Shown here piece after piece: positions 1 to 5,253 of a stretch of 8,171 nt of DNA. How positions within the stretch are numbered: the first letter of the stretch is position 1; each line of letters opens with the position of its first letter. The notes beneath the pieces were generated by a model. That model did no database searches, was not told where the DNA came from, and saw only the letters and a program-made list of their open reading frames with translations. The stretch comes from Gemmatimonadales bacterium UBA4456 (lineage in GTDB: Bacteria > Gemmatimonadota > Gemmatimonadetes > Longimicrobiales > Gaopeijiaceae). The DNA is taken from positions 35,900 through 44,070 of the forward strand of contig DGOW01000011.1 in NCBI GenBank assembly GCA_002390225.1, read 5' to 3'. Made by a program: the position numbers and the translations under genes.

Positions 1-127
1 TCGCGGAGACGCCCCCGACGAAGACACCCACCGAGACGGCTCGGTCCATGTACCAATCAAGCCCCCGCGTGTTGAGATCGTTGACGATCCTGCTGGAAGG
101 GGCGTCCGTCTGGACCTCAGCGGGCAT
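1..127 (-). CDS. pstC: N-terminus of a membrane protein, probably phosphate ABC transporter permease PstC (partial)
   Basis: Only the first 42 codons lie in the window; the gene runs off the left edge. The ATG at 127-125 lies inside the end of the PhoU gene, so the two overlap by 11 nt, which suggests translational coupling. The peptide begins MPAEVQTDAPSSRIVNDL, a hydrophilic cytoplasmic-looking stretch. It then passes through a DWYMDRAVSVGVFVGG segment that looks like the start of a first membrane helix. PstC permeases have this layout: a short polar N-terminus followed by a helix near residue 30. The assignment rests mainly on position, directly after pstS and phoU in the same direction, because no diagnostic permease motif is visible yet. 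PstA or another membrane protein is possible. Confidence 0.5.
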   Translation of the reverse strand, partial: MPAEVQTDAPSSRIVNDLNTRGLDWYMDRAVSVGVFVGGVSA

Positions 128-1223
128 CGGGCCCCCGCAGCGTGAGCAACAAGTCACGGACACTGAGTTTCACGCTCTCGAGCACCTCGTTCATCTGCTC
201 TTCAGTTAAGTCCTCGGGGTAGTCCACCACTGAGATCATGTTGGTCCAATCGAGGAAAAGCGTGCGGAACGGGAGCAGCGGAATGTGCTTGCGGGCTTCC
301 GGGTGAAGCCCCACGACGATGTGCCAGTGCCGGGGCTCCTCATGGATTGGCCGTAACATCGAGGGCTTTCTGCCACGCATGTCGATGCGGCTCCGATCCA
401 TGAACTCGACAAGGCCAGGATCGAGTGATGCGACCGGATCCCAGCCTGCGCTCGCGTAGCTCCCGCTCTCGGGAAAGGCCTTGGCCGCGTAGGACTCCGC
501 CATTTGCGACACCCCGTCGTTCCGCTCGTCGAGAAACAGGATCCGAAACGACTTGGGATCCTTCGGGTCGCCGGTGACCGCGAACAGCGTCTGTTCGCAC
601 ACGTTCTCAGCCTGTTCGGCGACGCGCTTCAACAGGTTGATGATCCGAAGCAGGGCGAAGACGTCACGCATAGGGACTTCATTGCCCTCACCCGCGGACA
701 GCAGTTCCTCGAAAACCTTCTCCAGGGTGGAGTCGGTCTGCCCCGCCATCCCGTACGTCTCATTCGCGAGGTCGGCGTCAGCCTCCTGAAAGGCAACCAG
801 AGACTGATGGAGCGTTCGGCGCGCCTGGTGGCTAATCAGTTCTACGTCGCGAACGATCCGCTCAGGCGGCCGGCCACTGAGCTGAACAATCTCTCGTCCG
901 ATCGTGCTGGCGTAATCACCGATCCGCTCGAGGGCCACGTCGAGGCGAAGCACCGCCGATACATATCGGAGGTGCCCCGCGCTCGGCGCGTGACGTACGA
1001 TGAAGGCGTGACACAGGTGGTCGATGTCGCGGATCTTGCGATTGACCCGGCGGTCACCGAGCACCACGTCGTTGGCGAGAGTGCGGTCCTCCTCAAGGAA
1101 CGAATGAACTGCGTCACCGACCTGACTCTCGATCAGAGTCGCCAGGCGGTCGACCTTGTCGCGGATTTCGTCGAGATCCGACTGCATCCGCTCTTCGTAA
1201 TGCGTATATGTGGACTCTTTCAC
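117..1223 (-). CDS. phoU: PhoU phosphate-signalling protein fused to a degenerate LMW phosphatase/ArsC-like domain
   Basis: This 368-residue protein has two parts. Residues about 14-220 form a PhoU domain of paired three-helix bundles. PhoU proteins mediate between the Pst transporter and PhoR and shut off the Pho response when phosphate is plentiful. The first metal-binding motif is intact (ALERIGDYA, E99 and D103); the second reads LLKRVAEQAENV, with the usual E and D replaced. Residues about 226-335 align with low-molecular-weight tyrosine phosphatase/ArsC proteins. ILFLDERNDGVSQMAE matches the P-loop pattern VLFVCTGNSCRSQMAE, but the nucleophilic Cys is D232 and the loop Arg is V238. The later IVVGLHPEARKHIP matches the ArsC VTVCD region without its Cys. 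The domain is therefore probably non-enzymatic, perhaps a binding or regulatory module. I chose the GTG start because GAGGAG lies 4 nt upstream; ATG at 1184 is the alternative. Normal PhoU is about 220-240 residues. Confidence 0.88.
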   Translation of the reverse strand: MKESTYTHYEERMQSDLDEIRDKVDRLATLIESQVGDAVHSFLEEDRTLANDVVLGDRRVNRKIRDIDHLCHAFIVRHAPSAGHLRYVSAVLRLDVALERIGDYASTIGREIVQLSGRPPERIVRDVELISHQARRTLHQSLVAFQEADADLANETYGMAGQTDSTLEKVFEELLSAGEGNEVPMRDVFALLRIINLLKRVAEQAENVCEQTLFAVTGDPKDPKSFRILFLDERNDGVSQMAESYAAKAFPESGSYASAGWDPVASLDPGLVEFMDRSRIDMRGRKPSMLRPIHEEPRHWHIVVGLHPEARKHIPLLPFRTLFLDWTNMISVVDYPEDLTEEQMNEVLESVKLSVRDLLLTLRGPDAR

Positions 1224-1227
1224 TGGG

Positions 1228-1233
1228 CTCCTC
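1228..1233 (-). promoter_or_regulatory. Ribosome binding site deciding the PhoU GTG start
   Basis: On the minus strand GAGGAG is followed by CCCA and then GTG. This excludes the longer open frame that runs back to 1445 through pstS and supports starting the PhoU fusion at 1223. Confidence 0.7.
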
Positions 1234-1255
1234 GCCACTGATGCGACCCGAGGGT

Positions 1256-2122
1256 CTACGTGCAGGTCACGGTTGAGACCGGCGCATATCCCTTCTCTAA
1301 AATGATGCACTGCCCGACATCGCTGAGAATCCAGTCCATGTAGACCCTCACACCACCGGAGGGCTGCTCGGCCGTATACATGAACAGCGGGCGGGCGATA
1401 GAGTAGGAACCGTCGATCGCAGTGTCTACGGACGGTGCCACACAAGGTGTTCCCTCACCACGGCTGACGCAGGGCATTGCTACGTGCTCTGTGGCGTAGG
1501 CCAGCCCACTATACCCGATGGCGCAAGGCGTATTTTCGACGAGGTCCACGACATCCTTGGACCCGTGCATGTCACGCGATCCGAGCTTGAACTCGGACTC
1601 TTCGAGCACCGCGTCACGGAAGTACGCGTAGGTGCCCGAGTTGTTCTGTCGGCTCACGCGCACAATCTCATCACTGCCACATCCGGGTACGGAGATGCCC
1701 AGCTGGGACCACGTCTCGATGTCCCCGTTCTCCCCGTAGATTCCTACCAGCTGATCCATCGAGATCGCGCTGAGCGGATTCTCGGGGTGGAGAAACACCG
1801 CGAGAGCGTCGTACCCGACGATGAACTCGACGGGATCGTATCCCTGGTCCCGAGCCTGCACGAACTCACTGTCCCTCATGCTACGGCTTGCGTTGGCGAT
1901 GTCGACCGTGCCGTTGATCATGGACGAGATACCCGTACCGGACCCACCACCGCTGACGGCGATGGCCACGGTCGAATCGACCTCCGCATAGGCTTCGGCC
2001 CAGGCCTGAGCTACGCTGAGTAGCGTATCCGATCCCGTATTCTGGATGATCGAACGCCCCTCACCCCCGCCACAGGCGAGAAGTACGAGCGGCAGGCTGA
2101 GGATTGTGAACAGACGCTTCAA
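1256..2122 (-). CDS. pstS: Phosphate ABC transporter substrate-binding lipoprotein PstS
   Basis: This 288-residue protein captures inorganic phosphate outside the inner membrane and delivers it to the PstCAB importer. It opens with a lipoprotein signal peptide (MKRLFTILSLPLVLLAC) whose lipobox LLAC puts the lipid-anchored Cys at residue 17. PstS-type phosphate loops are visible: NTGSDTL near 28-34, SGGGSGTGISSMINGTVDIA at 57-76 and RQNNSGTYAYF at 158-168. The SxxR segment NASRSM follows the second loop. IGYSGLAYA near 202-210 is also typical. The start is TTG, chosen because GGAGG lies 7 nt upstream. Besides the lipobox Cys there are six cysteines (148, 200, 218, 227, 272, 287), which could form disulfides. 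The gene follows phoR by 27 nt and precedes phoU by 32 nt, so all three are probably co-transcribed. Confidence 0.93.
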   Translation of the reverse strand: MKRLFTILSLPLVLLACGGGEGRSIIQNTGSDTLLSVAQAWAEAYAEVDSTVAIAVSGGGSGTGISSMINGTVDIANASRSMRDSEFVQARDQGYDPVEFIVGYDALAVFLHPENPLSAISMDQLVGIYGENGDIETWSQLGISVPGCGSDEIVRVSRQNNSGTYAYFRDAVLEESEFKLGSRDMHGSKDVVDLVENTPCAIGYSGLAYATEHVAMPCVSRGEGTPCVAPSVDTAIDGSYSIARPLFMYTAEQPSGGVRVYMDWILSDVGQCIILEKGYAPVSTVTCT

Positions 2123-2129
2123 GGAAATA

Positions 2130-2134
2130 CCTCC
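2130..2134 (-). promoter_or_regulatory. Ribosome binding site of pstS (TTG start)
   Basis: GGAGG on the minus strand lies 7 nt before the TTG at 2122 and inside the 27-nt phoR-pstS gap. It supports the non-ATG start and separate strong translation of pstS within the operon. Confidence 0.75.
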
Positions 2135-2149
2135 AGTTGAGTTTGATTC

Positions 2150-4192
2150 CTACGCAGCCGCGCCATTCGCAGCTCCGGGAAAGAGTGTAGAAGACTTCCC
2201 CCGCCCTACCGCGGGGTCCTGCGTGACTTTGGATGCCTCTCGGACGGTGTCTCCACCGTCCTCCTCGAGGCCTCCCAGAGGCGCTCGCGTCGGGAGGACC
2301 AGACGAATGGTTGCACCGGCCCCCAACTGACTTTCTGCTTCGACGCGGCCACCCATCCCCTCGATGAGGTGTCGAACAATGGCCAGTCCCAGCCCGGTAC
2401 CCCCGAAATCGCGAGCCCGGGACGAATCAGCCCTGTAGAAACGCTCGAAGATCCTTGGGAGGGCCTTGGCTGGGATCCCCTCGCCCTCGTCCACCACCTC
2501 GATGTGCGCGAGGCCCTGCCCGACCTCCCGGGAGACGACCCTGATCACGCCCCCGTCATCACTATGCCTGATCGCGTTCTCGAGAAGGTTGCGAAGACTC
2601 TGACTGAGCCCCTTCGGGTCGGCGTAGACCTCTGTCTCGGCGTCGATGACGATCGTGATCTCCCGGGCTGCCACGGCGTCTGAACACCAGCTGCCTGCCT
2701 CCTCAGCAGCGGCTTGGACAGAGACGAACTGCGAGCGGGCGACCCAGCCACCGGACTCGAGTCGCGACAGGTCCAGCAGATCGTCGACGAGGTGTTGTAA
2801 CCGAAGAGCGTTGTTACGGATCGACGCAACGAAGGCGTCGCGAAGATCCTCCGGCGCATCACCCTGCATCAGCGTCTCCGCGTACCCACGGATCGAGGTC
2901 AGAGGAGTTTTGAGCTCGTGAGACGCGTTGGCCACGAAGTCGCGACGGACGTTCTCGAGTCGTCGGATCTCGGATACGTCGAGCAGCGTCGTGACCGCCC
3001 CGCCGGTGTCGAGGGTCCGAGACGAGACAATCAAGTGGGATCCACCGAACTGGACCTCACGCTGACTGATCGGGCGGACCGCCGACTCTACGAGAACGCG
3101 CCTGAGTTCGGTGTGCCGCACCAGCTCCTGAACAGGGGTGCCCTCTTGGAATGTCTGGAGGTTCAGCAGCGCGCGGGCAGCCCGATTCGTGCGAAATACG
3201 CGCGCATCGTCCGTGAGCGCCACGACGCCCTCGGCCATACAATCGATGAGGGCTTGTACCCCATCCCGCTCCTGACTCAACTCCGAGAGGCGCGTCTCGA
3301 GTTCTTCCGTAAGACGGTTGAGCGCCGTCGCGAGCTCGTCGAGCTCGGGCACGCCCGAATTCGACGGTGCACGACCGTCGAACGCGCCCCCAGCGACGCG
3401 GCCAGCCATGGATACGAACCGCTCCAGGGGCCTACTGAGGGCGCCGCTGACGAAGTAGGCGATGACCAGGGCCACCATCATCGCCAGCAATCCGCCGAGG
3501 ACCAGCGCGTCACGGGCCCGGCCAACGGCACGCTCGACATCCGTCAGCGGCGCTGCGAGGCGAAGAACGATCGCCTCGCCTCCGAGCGTGACCAGTCTGG
3601 CGCCATAGAGAAGCGGCTCGTCGACGGTGGTCGACGTCCGCTGGGCGAATGACTCCTGTCCAGCAAGTGCTCCGCGAACCTCGGGGCGATCCGAGTGATC
3701 CTCGACCTCTGTGAGGCGACCCGGCTCCACGTACGAGTCGCCAAGCACGACACCGTCGGATGAGATCAGCGAGACGCGATAGCCGACCCGTTCGGTGATC
3801 TCACGGGCGAGCACATCCGGCTCAGCATCCGAAACGCCCTCAAGGATCCACTCTCCGAGCGCGAGCTGCCGGGCGAGTTCCTCCTGGAACGTCTCCGTCA
3901 GTACGCGGCGCAGGCCCGACGTTACCAGGACGACTGCGAGGAGCGTCATGACCACGACGACACCAGCGAAGCCGGCAAAGAGGCGTTGTCTAATCGGCAG
4001 GCGCCGAGACCCGGCGGGCATCGGGTTGGCCCTCTGGGGATCGGAAACACCGGAAGAGAGCGCGGAACCGGAACTCACCGGAACCCTCGAGCCAGTTTCA
4101 GCCTTCATCGCGTGGCCGCGTGCCCCTCGGCCCGGAAATTGATCATCGCCCGTTCGTCCTGTCTGGACGGTCGATCGTGCACTCGACTTCAT
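2150..4192 (-). CDS. phoR: PhoR-type membrane sensor histidine kinase
   Basis: This is a phosphate-responsive two-component kinase that would phosphorylate a PhoB-type regulator. Numbered from the ATG at 4192 (680 residues), the order is: membrane helix about 72-93, extracytoplasmic sensor about 94-227, helix about 228-252, HAMP linker about 250-300, and PAS domain about 312-400. The HisKA box follows with phospho-acceptor H425 in ANASHELKTPLTSIRGY. The ATPase domain shows the N-box LRNLLENAIRHS, the G1 box VDEGEGIP, the F-box IFERFYRAD and the G2 box GGTGLGLAIV. A 45-residue low-complexity tail follows. The first 57 residues are hydrophilic and unlike the family. ATG at 4021 has AGAGGG 8 nt upstream and gives the usual short cytoplasmic lead before the first helix, so it may be the true start (623 residues). 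The gene heads the pst block; no phoB is adjacent. Confidence 0.9.
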   Translation of the reverse strand: MKSSARSTVQTGRTGDDQFPGRGARGHAMKAETGSRVPVSSGSALSSGVSDPQRANPMPAGSRRLPIRQRLFAGFAGVVVVMTLLAVVLVTSGLRRVLTETFQEELARQLALGEWILEGVSDAEPDVLAREITERVGYRVSLISSDGVVLGDSYVEPGRLTEVEDHSDRPEVRGALAGQESFAQRTSTTVDEPLLYGARLVTLGGEAIVLRLAAPLTDVERAVGRARDALVLGGLLAMMVALVIAYFVSGALSRPLERFVSMAGRVAGGAFDGRAPSNSGVPELDELATALNRLTEELETRLSELSQERDGVQALIDCMAEGVVALTDDARVFRTNRAARALLNLQTFQEGTPVQELVRHTELRRVLVESAVRPISQREVQFGGSHLIVSSRTLDTGGAVTTLLDVSEIRRLENVRRDFVANASHELKTPLTSIRGYAETLMQGDAPEDLRDAFVASIRNNALRLQHLVDDLLDLSRLESGGWVARSQFVSVQAAAEEAGSWCSDAVAAREITIVIDAETEVYADPKGLSQSLRNLLENAIRHSDDGGVIRVVSREVGQGLAHIEVVDEGEGIPAKALPRIFERFYRADSSRARDFGGTGLGLAIVRHLIEGMGGRVEAESQLGAGATIRLVLPTRAPLGGLEEDGGDTVREASKVTQDPAVGRGKSSTLFPGAANGAAA

Positions 4193-4201
4193 CGTAGCGC
4201 G

Positions 4202-4229
4202 AATCTACCGCAGGTGTAGCAAGCTTCAA
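4202..4229 (-). promoter_or_regulatory. Candidate sigma70-like promoter for the phoR-pstS-phoU operon
   Basis: On the minus strand TTGAAG (4229-4224) and TAGATT (4207-4202) are separated by 16 nt and resemble -35 and -10 boxes (4 of 6 matches each to TTGACA and TATAAT). Transcription would begin near 4195, only a few bases before the ATG at 4192. That would make the 4192 start almost leaderless and leave room for the 4021 start. Weak matches in GC-rich DNA, so tentative. Confidence 0.3.
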
Positions 4230-4264
4230 CTGAGCCAAGGCCCTCTTCGGCGCCCTCAAGGATG

Positions 4265-4308
4265 TTGTTACGCTGCTGTTACAGTACTGTAACAGCCCTG
4301 TCATGGAC
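4265..4308 (-). promoter_or_regulatory. Pho-box-like operator: four 11-bp direct repeats
   Basis: Read on the plus strand, four consecutive 11-mers are TTGTTACGCTG, CTGTTACAGTA, CTGTAACAGCC and CTGTCATGGAC. Each carries a YTGTNAY core at the same register. PhoB binds direct repeats of CTGTCAT-like 7-mers spaced 11 bp apart, so spacing and core both fit. The middle pair forms a perfect palindrome, so the array also reads as a Pho box on the minus strand, facing phoR 73 bp away (244 bp from the alternative start). It overlaps the last codons of the decayed gene on its right. The location upstream of phoR-pstS-phoU supports a phosphate-starvation operator. PhoB itself is not in the window. Confidence 0.65.
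4276..4295. repeat. Perfect 20-bp palindrome inside the Pho-box-like array
   Basis: CTGTTACAGTACTGTAACAG equals its own reverse complement over all 20 bases. It consists of two half-sites CTGTTACAG and CTGTAACAG joined by TA. It could be the core operator of a dimeric regulator or simply the result of two near-symmetric Pho repeats placed head to tail. Confidence 0.85.
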
Positions 4309-5011
4309 GGCTTCTTTGAAGGCACCCGTATTCGGAATCCGCGGGTTCATCAGCCTCGGTATGTCTCCCTGCCCCTGCTCGATCCACCGAGCCCATGGCA
4401 GGAGGATCCAAAGCGCCAGCGCGGTCCCCGCAACAGCGCCAGCGCTCGGAGCGGGCGGGGGCCAGGGCTGACTCACCCAGATGGCCGTAGTAAGACCGAG
4501 CAAGCCCACCAGCGACCACGTACCGGTGCGAGACGTCGCTCGGGTGATCGATGTGTAGAGCCACACGTCGTCCAGGAGCAGGGGGCTCTCCAGAATCAGG
4601 GCTCCCGGGATCGAGTACCAGAGCCCGAGTCCGACCACCGCCCCCCCCGGCCAGAGGGGCAGATCCGGTCGATGCGCGATCGCATCCAGGACCCAGTGGC
4701 TCAAGACGAGCGCGCCGAGGAGAGCAGTCACCCCCTGTTCCTGAAGATCCGCTGAGCCGCGGCGCCGCGGCGCCGCCGAGAACGCTTCATACACCGACGA
4801 GGACGAGACTGTACGTCCACAGATACGATACGAAGTCCAGTGGAGTGAACGCCGTGGCACTCGGATCGACTTCGACGATCTCGAGACCGGCCAGCAGGAA
4901 GACGGACCAGATCAGATCGACATCGAAGGCGGCGCCAATACCCGCCCAGAGTGGCATTTCCGGTTCGAACTTCTTCGCGCTCAGGGCGGCAGCAAGGTAG
5001 CCTACGAATAT
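4279..5011 (-). pseudogene. Frameshifted, start-less gene for a small multi-pass membrane protein (YdjM-like style)
   Basis: Two frames together encode one protein. The first part (5011-4787) reads IFVGYLAAALSAKKFEPEMP, then WSVFLLAGLEIVEVDPSATA and TPLDFVSYLWTYSLVLVGV, and ends at TGA. The second part continues in the next frame from about 4800 to TAA at 4279, with LGALVLSHWVLDAIAHRPDL, PLWPGGAVVGLGLWYS and further membrane helices. From memory, intact relatives are about 200-240 residues, start MFVGHY and run continuously through both parts; they are usually called hypothetical or metal-dependent-hydrolase-like membrane proteins. Here the start ATG is ATA, although GAGG sits 8 nt upstream. 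Conserved His positions read Tyr (GY for GH, YSL for HSL), while the SHWVLD...HRPD motif remains. The function of the family is not established. A sequencing error at the GC-rich palindrome nearby could mimic the frameshift but would not explain the lost ATG. Confidence 0.75.
4759..4776. repeat. 18-bp GC-only palindrome
   Basis: GCGGCGCCGCGGCGCCGC is fully self-complementary and lies about 10 bp from the frameshift in the decayed membrane-protein gene. Sequences like this promote polymerase slippage and also sequencing or assembly errors. Confidence 0.8.
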
Positions 5012-5034
5012 GGAGGGGACCTCGAGTTCGAAGC

Positions 5035-5050
5035 TCGAACATGCGTTGTA
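5035..5050 (+). promoter_or_regulatory. Candidate LexA (SOS) box upstream of imuB
   Basis: TCGAACATGCGTTGTA matches the Gram-positive/actinobacterial LexA pattern TCGAAC-N4-GTTCGA at 10 of 12 half-site positions, with a perfect left half and the correct 4-bp spacer. It lies in the divergent region just upstream of the mutasome gene, where SOS control would be expected. It is about 200 bp from the imuB ATG, so a long leader is implied. The LexA motif of this organism is unknown. Confidence 0.4.
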
Positions 5051-5109
5051 GCAAAATACGCTTCCCGGCTGGGAATCGCATCTCCTAGCTCTGCTTGCGC
5101 CCGACGATC

Positions 5110-5153
5110 TTCGGCTTATCTTCGGGTACAGTATTCGGCTTTTGTTCGGGTAC
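5110..5153 (+). repeat. Two 20-bp direct repeats (24-bp period) in the imuB leader
   Basis: TTCGGCTTATCTTCGGGTAC (5110-5129) and TTCGGCTTTTGTTCGGGTAC (5134-5153) match at 18 of 20 bases. Each contains TTCGG twice, so TTCGG occurs at 5110, 5121, 5134 and 5145, spaced 11, 13 and 11 bp, close to one helical turn. This could be a multi-site operator for imuB or for the divergent gene. No regulator is identified. Confidence 0.6.
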
Positions 5154-5215
5154 GATCCCCGGTACCGGCTAGTGGTGTGGCGTGTGGTGTGAGAGACGCT
5201 CGGGACCGGGGATCG
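5153..5215 (+). promoter_or_regulatory. Long inverted repeat (14-bp stem) in the imuB leader
   Basis: CGATCCCCGGTACC (5153-5166) pairs with GGGACCGGGGATCG (5202-5215) at 13 of 14 positions around a 35-nt loop. The stem ends 38 nt before the imuB ATG. It could be a transcript hairpin affecting translation or termination, or a protein site. It has no U-tract, so it is not a classic intrinsic terminator. Confidence 0.5.
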
Positions 5216-5253
5216 TCGTCTCCAATATCCACGTTCAGGTGTCTCAAACAGCC

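Noticed and set aside
504..1241. Plus-strand open frame of 245 codons
   Set aside because: It is antisense to the PhoU fusion, which has clear domain matches and a ribosome site. The plus-frame protein shows no recognisable motifs; long antisense frames are common in GC-rich DNA.
1224..1445. 74-residue N-terminal extension of the PhoU fusion
   Set aside because: It overlaps the 3' end of pstS in another frame, does not resemble protein, and a good GAGGAG-GTG start exists at 1223.
2918..3652. Plus-strand open frame of 244 codons
   Set aside because: It lies wholly antisense to phoR, whose HAMP, PAS and HisKA regions explain this DNA; the plus product is charged, repetitive and without a family signature.
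5041..5088. 15-codon plus-strand open frame after the candidate LexA box
   Set aside because: Very short, its ATG overlaps the candidate LexA site and no ribosome site precedes it.
5182..5253. Longer ImuB starting at GTG 5182
   Set aside because: No ribosome site; the codons fall in the loop and arm of a 14-bp hairpin, more consistent with an untranslated leader. It cannot be fully excluded.
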